Assembly: GCF_049860565.1 (NCBI RefSeq)
Contig: NZ_CP172056.1
Coordinates: 372,001-436,000, forward strand
Direction: 5' to 3'
Length of the DNA: 64,000 nucleotides
Source: Desulfitobacterium_A nosdiversum
GTDB lineage: Bacteria; Bacillota; Desulfitobacteriia; Desulfitobacteriales; Desulfitobacteriaceae
Of the stretch, positions 49,793 to 58,371 are shown piece by piece (position 1 is the first letter of the stretch; each line of letters begins with the position of its first letter). The notes below the pieces were generated by a model, which did not search any database, was not told the DNA's origin, and saw nothing but the letters and a program-made list of their open reading frames with translations. A program made the translations under genes and the position numbers.

Positions 49793-51700
49793 TTAGCCTA
49801 TGAATTTCCCCATATCCCGGACGTCGTATCCTCCCAGCTTAATAACATCTTCTTTAAAAGCATCACTATGTACGACAGCGATTAACGCCTGCATTTTTAA
49901 GTCTTCGAGAAACTCACATGGGATAGCCAAATCATATCGTTCTTCCCCAATCGGAATAAAATCAAGACCCAAGGATTGAGCTGCACTTTGAATACCCAGA
50001 CCCACATCAGCTGCTCCTGAAGCAACCGCAACCGCAACATTAAGATGTGTAAATTCTTCCCGTTCATATCCTAAAATATCGTTCTTAGAAATTTCTTTTT
50101 GATTAAGCAGATAATCAAGAAGAACCCTTGTTCCAGAGCCCCCTTGACGGTTAATAAAACGAATTCCCGGCAGGGTTAAATCCTCGAGCCGGGTCAAATT
50201 AAGCGGATTTCCTTTCGCAACCATTAACCCCTGGGTACGGTAAACCAAATTCATTAAAGCAATATCGCGTTCAGGTAAAAGGCGTTCAATATAGGAACGA
50301 TTATATTCTCCCGTTTCCGGGTCAAGAAGATGAATTCCTGCAAAGTGAGCTTCACCTTTACGTAAAGCTAAAATCCCCCCTAGACTCCCGACATGAGCAG
50401 AGGCAATAGCTTCATTTCCTCCCCGTGCCTTAAGATGGCTGCTTAAGAGATCAATCGCTAAATCATGTGACCCAATACAAACGAGAGTCTCACCTAATTC
50501 CTCGACAGGACGCAGAAGCTCGACCGGAACTGTTTCTCCTTCATGAAATCCTTCCTGCAAGCGCGGAACGCGCAGGATTCCATCAGCACGAACCAAACTC
50601 ATCGTTACTCCTGCCCCGCGGCTTAGGGGAGTTGCAATCCAGCGCTCTCCGACCTTTCCGACCTTAACGCGGACAAATTCTTCACTTCCAAGTGTCGAGA
50701 ACACCTTTTTAGTCATTGAGACCTCTAAAGTTTGAGGGGTTACCTTAATCAGCCCTAATAAATATTTAACCCAAGGCTCGAGAAAGAGCTGAGCCGTAAT
50801 AAAAGCTGAGACTGGGTAACCCGGGATTCCAATTGCAGGTTTTCCTTTAACTTCTCCTAAAATAACAGGTTTACCCGGTTTTATGGCCGCTCCATGAAGA
50901 TATAGTGTTCCGTACTTTTCGATAATGCGAGATGTATAATCGTCCCTCCCCTGAGAAGAGCCCGCAATAAAAACAATGATATCCTGGGAATTTGCCATTG
51001 CAAGCAAGGCCTTTTCTAATTCCTCGGGACGGTCCGTAGCAATCGGCCATACCTTGCCTGCTCCGCCCCATTCTTCCACAAGAGAAGCAATGACCGTTGA
51101 ATTGCTGTCCACGATATCCCCGATTTCAAGAGGGGTATCCGGAGTACGAATTTCATCACCTGTTGGCAGAATCCCCACGCGCGGCTTACGCCGAACATTA
51201 ACCCCTAATACTCCTGCCGCAATCAATGCCCCTTGGTCCTGAGGGCGAATGCGATGATTAACGGGAAGAAGAACTTCCCCCTCGACGATATCTTCACCTA
51301 CAGAGCGAACATTATCCCACGGAACCACCGGACTCTGAATAAGAATCCCTTTTTCTCCTTGCTGCAGTACTTCTTCCAGCATGATAACAGCATCCATACC
51401 CTCAGGCAGTGGATCCCCTGTATCAACCTGAACGGCTTTTTCATTCCAACCTAGCCAGCGCGGTTCACGTTCGGATACTCCAAAGGTATCCTTTGAACGA
51501 ACCGCATAGCCGTCCATAGCTGAAGCCGGGTAATGAGGTGAACTTCTTTCCGCTCTTACAAGTTCTCCTGTTATCCGGTTTAAGGTCTTTCTCACATCGA
51601 TTCGCTCATTTACCGGAATGCAAGTTGGAGCTAGCTTTTCCATCATCAGCTGCAATCCTTCTTGCCAGGATTTATTCTCCAAATAAATTTGGCGCTGCAT
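49793..51700 (-). CDS. MoeA fused to a periplasmic-binding-like domain
   Basis: A 635-residue protein. Residues 1 to about 405 are a complete MoeA molybdenum (or tungsten) insertase with SAMDGYAVRS, the TGDPLPEG segment, GILPTGDEI and the GSSQGRDDYT loop. From about 415 a PBP_like domain follows (VGSLGGILALRKGEAH, GIHLLDPETG, RFINRQGGSGTR), as in the HTH regulator at 44737. The second domain could present or sense tungstate/molybdate. GGAGG precedes the ATG. It is the last gene of the moaD operon. Confidence 0.92.
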   Translation of the reverse strand: MQRQIYLENKSWQEGLQLMMEKLAPTCIPVNERIDVRKTLNRITGELVRAERSSPHYPASAMDGYAVRSKDTFGVSEREPRWLGWNEKAVQVDTGDPLPEGMDAVIMLEEVLQQGEKGILIQSPVVPWDNVRSVGEDIVEGEVLLPVNHRIRPQDQGALIAAGVLGVNVRRKPRVGILPTGDEIRTPDTPLEIGDIVDSNSTVIASLVEEWGGAGKVWPIATDRPEELEKALLAMANSQDIIVFIAGSSQGRDDYTSRIIEKYGTLYLHGAAIKPGKPVILGEVKGKPAIGIPGYPVSAFITAQLFLEPWVKYLLGLIKVTPQTLEVSMTKKVFSTLGSEEFVRVKVGKVGERWIATPLSRGAGVTMSLVRADGILRVPRLQEGFHEGETVPVELLRPVEELGETLVCIGSHDLAIDLLSSHLKARGGNEAIASAHVGSLGGILALRKGEAHFAGIHLLDPETGEYNRSYIERLLPERDIALMNLVYRTQGLMVAKGNPLNLTRLEDLTLPGIRFINRQGGSGTRVLLDYLLNQKEISKNDILGYEREEFTHLNVAVAVASGAADVGLGIQSAAQSLGLDFIPIGEERYDLAIPCEFLEDLKMQALIAVVHSDAFKEDVIKLGGYDVRDMGKFIG

Positions 51701-51744
51701 ACTTTTACCTCCTTAGCCTCGTATCTTACTACTCCGTATTTTCT

Positions 51745-52986
51745 TTATCTTAAGATACGAACCTTTACGCGTTTACCCGCTTCGATTCCTTCAGTATCTA
51801 ACCCAATATGTACAAAACCATCGGCCAAAACCATCGTCCGAATAAGGCCTGATTTACCCCGAATAGGTTCAATTCTCCAGTCATCACCTTCGGGCAAAAG
51901 ACGGACGCGTACAAATTCTTCACGTCCAGTCCCTGAATAAATATTTTGACTGAGCGTTCCTTCAGGTTCCGGATACTTTTGGTCACGAAGGATAGAGCCT
52001 TCCAGCCACGGCCGAACAACACTATCAAAAACAACCATCGCGGAAGCCGGATGACCCGGTAATCCAAAGATCAGTTTTCCATTTACAACACCGCCGATCG
52101 TAGGCTTCCCTGGTCGAAGAGCCAGTCCGTGAAACAAAAGACCGGGTTCCCCTAACCCATCAATCAGCTGAGCGGAAAAATCATGAGCTCCAACAGAACT
52201 TCCCCCCGAAAGGATGACTACGTCATTCTCCTCAAGCATCCTTTCAAGTGTCTGTTTTAAACCAACAGCATCATCTTTCATAATACCATAATACATTGCC
52301 TGCGTACCGGCTGCCAAAGCTTGTCCTAACAAAGTGTATCCGTTGATATCCCTTGACTCAGCAGGAGCAGGGTTTAACTCAGGTGACACGATTTCATCCC
52401 CAGTGGAAAGAATTCCAACTCGAAAACGAGGCAAAACCGGAACAGATAGAAATCCTTGAGAGGCCAGCAAGCCCATTTCTTGAGGACGTATTTTCGTATA
52501 TCGAGGAATGATAACTTCACCTTCATTCATATCTTCCCCAATATCAATTAAATTTTCACCAGGAGCAACCGGCTTAGCTACTCCATAAAGGCCCTGCCCA
52601 AACTGTTCAAGATATTCAACCATAACAACCGCATCGGCGCCGTCAGGAAGCATTCCCCCAGTTGGAATCTGCATTCCTTCACCCGGTCTAAGCGATTCAG
52701 CCGGAGCAATACCCATAAATACCTCTCCCTGACATTGAAGAAGAGCTGGCATCCCCTCACTCGCGCCGAAGGTATCACTTGCTTTAACCGCTAACCCATC
52801 CACGGTTGATTTGCGATAATGAGGTACAGGCTGCTTCACCTTAATATCTTGCGCTAAAATTCGCCCCAAGGACTCCGTTAAATGAATCTCTTCACTTCGT
52901 TCGTAGAAGGGCAGTACGTAGGGTTTAAGAGTCTTTATGACTTCAGATAGGGTTTTAACCTTAAATAGTTCACTGCTGCTTCCCAT
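51745..52986 (-). CDS. moeA: Molybdopterin molybdenumtransferase MoeA
   Basis: A 413-residue MoeA without extra domains. Motifs include STVDGLAVKASDTFG, GGMLPDGADAVVM, VGILSTGDEI and LSGGSSVGAHDF. It hydrolyses adenylated molybdopterin and inserts molybdate or tungstate. Some organisms carry two MoeA copies, one for each metal; here two differ by the fused domain. It overlaps nothing and lies about 45 bases before the second moeA. Confidence 0.93.
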   Translation of the reverse strand: MGSSSELFKVKTLSEVIKTLKPYVLPFYERSEEIHLTESLGRILAQDIKVKQPVPHYRKSTVDGLAVKASDTFGASEGMPALLQCQGEVFMGIAPAESLRPGEGMQIPTGGMLPDGADAVVMVEYLEQFGQGLYGVAKPVAPGENLIDIGEDMNEGEVIIPRYTKIRPQEMGLLASQGFLSVPVLPRFRVGILSTGDEIVSPELNPAPAESRDINGYTLLGQALAAGTQAMYYGIMKDDAVGLKQTLERMLEENDVVILSGGSSVGAHDFSAQLIDGLGEPGLLFHGLALRPGKPTIGGVVNGKLIFGLPGHPASAMVVFDSVVRPWLEGSILRDQKYPEPEGTLSQNIYSGTGREEFVRVRLLPEGDDWRIEPIRGKSGLIRTMVLADGFVHIGLDTEGIEAGKRVKVRILR

Positions 52987-53067
52987 TTTTCACTTCACCT
53001 TTCATCCGCTCGAAGCATTTTCCCATTATTTCCATATTGTATTATCCCTTTAATTTGCGAGTAAATA

Positions 53068-53757
53068 CTATATTATTTCAAAACGTTCAAATTCCATTGA
53101 GAGCAGATCCACCTGCAGCCAAGCTTTACGCAAGGAAAGGGGGCGGCCCAGCAAACATTTGACAGCTTCTGCAACACTTAGGCTCGCCAACACGGCAGGG
53201 GTAAAAGCGGGATTGCCCAATGTTTTCTCAATGCCTTTTTCTCCCCCATTTTTGAAAAGACAAGCAACACTATTATCTCCAGGTAAACTTATCCCTAAAA
53301 GTCCGTACCAGCCGGCGATGCTGGCAAACACCAAAGGAAGGTTAAGCTGATGGCACACACGTTCCAGGGCAATACGCGCGGTTAAGGAATCTAAAGCATC
53401 GCATACAAGATCTGCCCCGGCTAAAAGTTCTTTTCCGTTTTCCTCATTGAACCATTCCTTCGCAACGTCAATCTTGACTTTGGAATCAATGCTTTTTAAA
53501 CGTTTTTGGGCTGCTTCAACTTTCCATTCTCCTAGGTTAAGTTCAGTCGCCATAATTTGACGGTTCAAATTACTGGCTTCTAAACGATCAGGATCAATCA
53601 AAAGAAGATGGCCTACCCCTATGCGTGTCATCTCCTCTGCGATATAGCCCCCAAGCCCGCCGCAACCAACAATAGCCACCGTTGAATTTGCAAGCCTAAT
53701 CTGGTCCATTTCAGAGATTGTTTTAGGATTACGTGCATAACGTTGCGTTAAGTCCAT
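53068..53757 (-). CDS. ThiF/MoeB/HesA family adenylyltransferase
   Basis: A 229-residue E1-like enzyme that would adenylate the C-terminal glycine of a ubiquitin-like carrier. The nucleotide loop is VAIVGCGGLGGYIAEEM near residue 30, followed by DPDRLEASNLNRQ. The usual zinc CxxC pairs are not evident, as in HesA-like members; a cysteine in SVACLF is a possible catalytic residue. GGAGG overlaps the moaD end, and MoaD is the likely partner. Confidence 0.9.
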   Translation of the reverse strand: MDLTQRYARNPKTISEMDQIRLANSTVAIVGCGGLGGYIAEEMTRIGVGHLLLIDPDRLEASNLNRQIMATELNLGEWKVEAAQKRLKSIDSKVKIDVAKEWFNEENGKELLAGADLVCDALDSLTARIALERVCHQLNLPLVFASIAGWYGLLGISLPGDNSVACLFKNGGEKGIEKTLGNPAFTPAVLASLSVAEAVKCLLGRPLSLRKAWLQVDLLSMEFERFEII

Positions 53758-53761
53758 TTTG

Positions 53762-53989
53762 TCAACCTCCTCCTACCGGCGGAAACAGAGATAACGTATC
53801 TCCATCGGCAAGAATCGTTTGCGCATTTGAATCTCGGCCGTTAACTAGACAAATGGCCACCTCTTCTTGAGCGATACCTAAGGATTGCAAAATATCTATA
53901 ACCCGATTTTCTCCTTCCGGTAATTCTCTTATATCCATTTTAAATCTACCATCGCGGAATGTTGCAAACAGTTTAATCGTTACACGCAT
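53762..53989 (-). CDS. moaD: MoaD-like small sulfur carrier
   Basis: A 75-residue ubiquitin-like protein starting MRVTIKLFATFRDGRF and ending FPPVGGG with the terminal Gly-Gly that is adenylated and thiocarboxylated. It supplies sulfur for the dithiolene of molybdopterin or tungstopterin. AAGGAG precedes the ATG. It is the first gene of moaD-thiF-moeA-moeA and has a long leader with a sigma-54 promoter. Confidence 0.92.
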   Translation of the reverse strand: MRVTIKLFATFRDGRFKMDIRELPEGENRVIDILQSLGIAQEEVAICLVNGRDSNAQTILADGDTLSLFPPVGGG

Positions 53990-54025
53990 AACACTAGCTC
54001 CTTTTTAATTTCTAATTTTAAAAGA

Positions 54026-54127
54026 GGAACCCCAATGGGTTCCCTTATAACACCAAGTTTACCTCTTCCGTATATTATTGAATTTATAAAATCAACTCTT
54101 ATAAAAGTAGTATATATAGGTACGGAA
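54026..54127 (-). other. Structured leader of the moaD operon
   Basis: Between the sigma-54 promoter and moaD the leader is about 240 bases and has no gene. TTCCGTA/TACGGAA (54066-54072 with 54121-54127) could close a long stem. GGAACCC/GGGTTCC (54026-54043) forms a tight hairpin followed by CTCTTTT, terminator-like, just before the ribosome site. I could not match it to the Moco riboswitch consensus. Regulatory function is inference. Confidence 0.4.
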
Positions 54128-54237
54128 CCTTATTTACGATTAAGTTTTTTAATCCTATAGATTTTTAATTAGTATGACCCCCTCGTTGATAAGCATCTTT
54201 AAAAGTGATTTAATAATTATAGTATTTAAAATATTAT

Positions 54238-54253
54238 TGCAAAATTCATGCCA
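54238..54253 (-). promoter_or_regulatory. Sigma-54 promoter of moaD-thiF-moeA-moeA
   Basis: TGGCATGAATTTTGCA on the minus strand: GG and GC spaced by 10 bases, matching the -24/-12 consensus. It lies about 245 bases before moaD. Confidence 0.7.
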
Positions 54254-54335
54254 ACTCTTAAGACTCATATCTACTGGCCCAAATTTATTATTTTCTTTAG
54301 AAAATGCTCTTGTCCGATACACTCATTTTTAAATG

Positions 54336-54352
54336 TGTTCCATTTTAGAACA
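54336..54352. promoter_or_regulatory. Enhancer-like site between moaD and the activator gene
   Basis: TGTTC-CATTTTA-GAACA, a perfect TGTTC-N7-GAACA repeat, 82 bases upstream of the moaD sigma-54 promoter and 125 bases before the divergent activator gene. It has the same layout as the repeats upstream of adh. It could also mediate autoregulation. Confidence 0.55.
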
Positions 54353-54476
54353 TTGTGGAAATGCTTGCAATAATTACTCAATTCTAATTGTTGTTCCTTT
54401 ATATAATTTATGCTATTCTAAAACCAACAAATGGACGAACTTTAGGGCGGATTATAATTAGGGAGAATGGTGTGCT

Positions 54477-56360
54477 ATGAGTGAACAATTGCACGAGTTT
54501 CTCGAAAAAGAAAAAATCGAAACTGAAGTAGCTCCTGTTATTTATCGTTCTTGGCAAAGAAGTTTAGACTTTAATGTCAATCGGTCAAATATCTCTCAAA
54601 ATATGATTTTATCTGCACATCACTTACGTGAATTAAAAGATACTCAAATAGACTTAATTCAAGCTGCTGAGCCTGTTTTACCCTATCTTTTTAAATTGCT
54701 TGTAAGTGCCAATTATCTTGTCCTTCTCTGTGATAAAAATGGATTCATTTTAGACTCTTTAGGAAATGGTCCTTTTATCAGTAAAGCACAGCGTGTCCAT
54801 CTGTCTCCTGGTGTAAATTGGCGTGAAGATGTGAAGGGAACCAATGCTATCGGAACAGCCCTTTCAGAGAATTCCCCAATTACTGTTTCCGGTTGGGAAC
54901 ATTATGTCAAAGAAAATCATTTTTTAACTTGTTCTGGAGTCCCTATTATCGGAGTCCAAGGAAATACCCTTGGTGTTCTCGATATCAGTGCTGAGATAGG
55001 TGATGACCAAAATCGCATCTTGCAACTAACCATAATGGGCGCAAAAATGATTGAGCAAAATTTACAGGCCTTAGACATTAAACGCCAGCTCAACTACTAT
55101 GAACAAGGCGCAAAATTAGCTATTGAATTGTTACGGGAAGGCTTTATTTCCATTAATAATCTGGGAGTTATTACCGATATCAATTCTGTGGGAGCTTCCT
55201 TACTTGGCCGGAAACGTGAAGACGTTATCGGTAAGACTGCAACAGAGGTCTTTAGCGCTCCCAAAAGTTGGGCGCTTTATAATAAAGAACTTGATCTTCG
55301 TTTAAAGGGCAACTCGGGTCAAGAGGTTGTCTCCAAACTCAAACCGGTAATGGACAACTCTGGAAAATCGATAGGTGCCTTTGGTGTGATTCGGTCCGAT
55401 ATTCCTCTTGAACCTCCTCAATCTTGGGTTGGAAGCAGTCCTGCTTCCAAGCAAATCCTAGAACGCGTTCAAAGAGCAGCCTCAACTCAATCCTCCATTC
55501 TTATTCAAGGTGAAAGTGGGACAGGGAAAGAAGTCATTGCTCGTATGATCCATGATCTCAGCCCTCGCCGCGAAGGACCATTTGTTGCACTAAACTGTGC
55601 AGCCCTGCCAAGTTCCCTTCTTGAAAGCGAATTGTTCGGGTATGCAGACGGTGCCTTTACTGGAGCCCGCAGAGGCGGACAACCCGGAAAATTTGAACTT
55701 GCTCATCAAGGTACGATTTTCTTGGATGAAATCGGTGATATGCCCATAAGCGCACAAGTGGCACTTCTTCGTGTTCTTCAAGAAAAAGAGATCACACGCG
55801 TTGGAGATTCAAAAGCTCATAAAGTTGACGTACGAGTTATTGTCGCCACGAATAAAAACCTTCAGGCTTTAGTTGAGAGCAACACGTTCCGTCTGGATTT
55901 ATTTTATCGTTTAAAAGTAATTTCCATTGAACTTTCGCCTCTTCGTGAACGCCTTGAAGATATTCGTGAACTTGTTCCGTATTTTATTAATAGGTTCTGT
56001 GCCGGCTTCAGCAGACCCTTATTAGGAGTAGATGAAGACGTTTATCGCTATCTATCAGCTCACCCTTGGCCCGGAAACGTCCGTGAATTAGAAAATTGCA
56101 TTGAAGCTATGGTTGCTATGGCCAGCGGCCCATCATTAACGGTTAATGATCTGCCTCCGGAATTAAAAAACCGCCCTGTTCTTGAGTCCAATTCGGAAGA
56201 ACCGCCAGCTTTACTTGAACAACAAACACGACAAACAATAATCAACGTACTTGAACAAACACACTGTAAAATAGCTCCCGCTGCGCGCATTCTTGGTATA
56301 GGAAGAAATACCTTATATCGGAAGATTAAAGAATTAAATATCGATATTGATAATCTTTAA
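54477..56360 (+). CDS. Sigma-54-dependent enhancer-binding activator (AcoR-like)
   Basis: A 627-residue activator. An N-terminal GAF-type sensor (about 50-200) is followed by a PAS domain (about 215-310), the AAA+ domain with GESGTGKE near 345 and the sigma-54-contacting GAFTGA near 391, and a Fis-type helix-turn-helix at the end (ARILGIGRNTLYRKIKEL). The layout is that of AcoR-type activators sensing small metabolites. It is divergent from the moaD operon; the sites above suggest it activates that operon and adh. The inducer is unknown. Confidence 0.93.
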   Translation: MSEQLHEFLEKEKIETEVAPVIYRSWQRSLDFNVNRSNISQNMILSAHHLRELKDTQIDLIQAAEPVLPYLFKLLVSANYLVLLCDKNGFILDSLGNGPFISKAQRVHLSPGVNWREDVKGTNAIGTALSENSPITVSGWEHYVKENHFLTCSGVPIIGVQGNTLGVLDISAEIGDDQNRILQLTIMGAKMIEQNLQALDIKRQLNYYEQGAKLAIELLREGFISINNLGVITDINSVGASLLGRKREDVIGKTATEVFSAPKSWALYNKELDLRLKGNSGQEVVSKLKPVMDNSGKSIGAFGVIRSDIPLEPPQSWVGSSPASKQILERVQRAASTQSSILIQGESGTGKEVIARMIHDLSPRREGPFVALNCAALPSSLLESELFGYADGAFTGARRGGQPGKFELAHQGTIFLDEIGDMPISAQVALLRVLQEKEITRVGDSKAHKVDVRVIVATNKNLQALVESNTFRLDLFYRLKVISIELSPLRERLEDIRELVPYFINRFCAGFSRPLLGVDEDVYRYLSAHPWPGNVRELENCIEAMVAMASGPSLTVNDLPPELKNRPVLESNSEEPPALLEQQTRQTIINVLEQTHCKIAPAARILGIGRNTLYRKIKELNIDIDNL

Positions 56361-56367
56361 AAAATAT

Positions 56368-56399
56368 AAAACTTCTCATGATCGAAAATGAGAAGTTTT
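56368..56399. terminator. Bidirectional terminator between activator gene and mobB
   Basis: AAAACTTCTCAT and ATGAGAAGTTTT form a 12-bp stem followed by CTTTTTATT on the plus strand, with A-rich sequence on the other side. Confidence 0.85.
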
Positions 56400-56424
56400 C
56401 TTTTTATTACTTTAATCCTGCTTA

Positions 56425-56946
56425 CTATTTTAATCCAAACTTTTCAGCAATAAGATCGCAAAGACCTTTGGCATCATCCAAGCCGTAACACGGGACCCCA
56501 TTGTCGAACTGAACGTCTGAAGCGATAGCCATAAGTTCCTCCGGCTCGCAAAGCAATTCTTTATATACTTCTGAGCGATGAATTTCAATTTTATCCTTAT
56601 TTGCCATTCGATAACCTTCCGTAAAAATAAGATCTATCCCCCGAATTCGGCTGATAACTTCATCCAGAGACTTATCCTCATCGACGCTTTCTAATATGGC
56701 AATTTTATTGGGAGAAGAAATAACAACCATATCTGCTCCAGCCTGAGCATGTCTCCAAGTATCTTTGCCCGGCTTGTCCATGTCAAATCCATGAACATCA
56801 TGTTTTACGGTAGCTACTCTCCACCCTCTCCGTTTTGATTCTTTCAGCAGCTTCTCCAGTAACGTTGTTTTGCCTACATCCGATTTCCCAACTACAGATA
56901 CTACGGGAATTGCGGGTTGATTTAGATCATGAGTTTTTTCTGTCAT
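56425..56946 (-). CDS. mobB: Molybdopterin-guanine dinucleotide biosynthesis protein MobB
   Basis: A 173-residue P-loop GTPase-like protein with Walker A VGKSDVGKTTLLEKLL near residue 19 and the KHDVHGFDMDKPGKDTWRHAQAGA segment typical of MobB. It assists MobA in making the bis-MGD cofactor used by formate dehydrogenase. It lies outside the moaD operon, on the same strand but beyond the activator gene. Confidence 0.92.
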   Translation of the reverse strand: MTEKTHDLNQPAIPVVSVVGKSDVGKTTLLEKLLKESKRRGWRVATVKHDVHGFDMDKPGKDTWRHAQAGADMVVISSPNKIAILESVDEDKSLDEVISRIRGIDLIFTEGYRMANKDKIEIHRSEVYKELLCEPEELMAIASDVQFDNGVPCYGLDDAKGLCDLIAEKFGLK

Positions 56947-57048
56947 TCCGATAGCCCTCCATTCTTATCACTTAAGGCATAAAACGTAAGATTAGTTTAA
57001 TCATAACATGAGGTTAGAAAATGTTTCAAGGTAAAGAGATATAATTCA

Positions 57049-57077
57049 AAAGCATGAGCTCATTTGGCTCATGCTTT
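57049..57077 (-). terminator. Terminator after the methyltransferase-like gene
   Basis: AAAGCATGAGC and GCTCATGCTTT form an 11-bp stem with a short loop; the minus strand continues with TGAATTAT. Confidence 0.75.
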
Positions 57078-57090
57078 ATCTATATTATAG

Positions 57091-57720
57091 TTATTCACTC
57101 ATCAATTTTAGCGGTATTCGTGGCAGCAGCCGCCCCGTGTGCTTCTCGTACTTAAGGTATTCCTCTCCGAAGCGTTTCTCCATCATCTTTTCTTCTTTCT
57201 CAATTCTGCTGTATAAGGATAAAAGTGTTAAAGCATGAGGTAAGATAATAATAAGATTTGCAGATAATAAAGAAATGCCAGCCATAAATACCGTAAGCGC
57301 AGAATACATCGGATGCCGAACCCAATGATATACCCCTGTTGTTACAAGTTGATGATCCTCTTGAATAATTAAATCCGGTGACCAGTATTTACCCAGTTCT
57401 TGATGAATTAAATACAGCAAAGGGAGGCTGCTTACCGCTCCAATTAAGCCAAACATTCTTAAGGATGAAGGAATTGGAAGACTTAAATTGGATATCCAAT
57501 CGGGACTAACCAAATACAGAATTAAGCTTGTAATCAAGCCCACGGATAATATACCCCGAAAGGCTACGCTCAGTTTCCCTTCATTTTTAACAGCCTCTTG
57601 AATTCCTTCATTTAGACTTGATGGAGTCTCTTCAACTTTTCTTGGATTGACATAATGTTTCCGAAGAAGAAAAAATGAGCCATAGGCAAGGAAAAAACCG
57701 ACCCTAAAAAACATTTCCAT
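57091..57720 (-). CDS. Isoprenylcysteine carboxyl methyltransferase-like membrane protein
   Basis: A membrane protein of about 209 residues with four or five helices. The signature GVYHWVRHPMYSALTVF and a downstream RIEKEEKMMEKRFGEEYLKYEK match the ICMT/phospholipid methyltransferase-type fold that binds S-adenosylmethionine at the membrane. I start at MEMFFRVGF after GGGGTGG; the longer frame is possible. The bacterial substrate is unknown. Confidence 0.82.
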   Translation of the reverse strand: MEMFFRVGFFLAYGSFFLLRKHYVNPRKVEETPSSLNEGIQEAVKNEGKLSVAFRGILSVGLITSLILYLVSPDWISNLSLPIPSSLRMFGLIGAVSSLPLLYLIHQELGKYWSPDLIIQEDHQLVTTGVYHWVRHPMYSALTVFMAGISLLSANLIIILPHALTLLSLYSRIEKEEKMMEKRFGEEYLKYEKHTGRLLPRIPLKLMSE

Positions 57721-57806
57721 AACAGCCACCCCATATATCCTATATTTACCAACTGAATTCAACATAGTCTATGAAGTGTTTCCTGAAAATGTTTACTGAT
57801 CTGCAT

Positions 57807-58148
57807 TTACGCCTTTCGCTCATTTTCCTTGATAATTTCGATCAGCCTGACAATGCCCCATGCAATAACCGCATATACGATCATGGCAATGATTGTTGTA
57901 GATTCAAGAACAGCTTGAACTTCAAGTCCTTTAGTCGTAGCTGTTGGGAATATCCCCGTAAACGGATAGAGAAAGATCTGTGTAAACGAATAAAGAAAAG
58001 CGACAAAAGGGCTGGCAGTATTTGCTCCCAGAAGTTTAAAAACGAGTCTGAAAGCAAGCAAAACTTCAAGAACCCCCAAAACGTAATAGACAATTCTTTG
58101 TGGTCTTAAATGCTCAGGATTTCCATGCTTCACAGGTTGATTTTCCAT
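57807..58148 (-). CDS. YggT family membrane protein
   Basis: A 113-residue protein with two or three hydrophobic helices (about 22-42, 53-65 and 84-106). The VLLAFRLVFKLLGANTASPFV and YPFTGIFP segments are typical of YggT/YlmG proteins, implicated elsewhere in envelope or osmotic functions. AGGAGG precedes the ATG. It stands alone between the methyltransferase and the chemoreceptor. Confidence 0.83.
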   Translation of the reverse strand: MENQPVKHGNPEHLRPQRIVYYVLGVLEVLLAFRLVFKLLGANTASPFVAFLYSFTQIFLYPFTGIFPTATTKGLEVQAVLESTTIIAMIVYAVIAWGIVRLIEIIKENERKA

Positions 58149-58290
58149 TTGCGTTCCTCCTAAGATTTAACTTTATGACTAATACTTTTGCTGCTTATAC
58201 TTTGTTTCGATCCTTAACTAAATTAAAAGTTTATTTCTTCGTACCTAGTTTAATCCTAATTCAAAAAGTTAATTCATGTAAAATTACAAG

Positions 58291-58326
58291 GGGGGATACT
58301 CCAGAATTTATTTCTGAGTATCCCCC
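58291..58326 (-). terminator. Terminator after the chemoreceptor gene
   Basis: GGGGGATACT pairs with AGTATCCCCC, with an inner CAGAA/TTCTG stem. The minus strand continues TTGTAATTTTA. Confidence 0.8.
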
Positions 58327-58371
58327 TTGAACGCAAAAATATGAATTATGTGTTGTTACTTTTTTATTCGC

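Noticed and set aside
53990..54240. Moco riboswitch before moaD
   Set aside because: The leader is long and structured, but the conserved Moco motif segments could not be recognised by eye, so it is reported only as an unknown leader.
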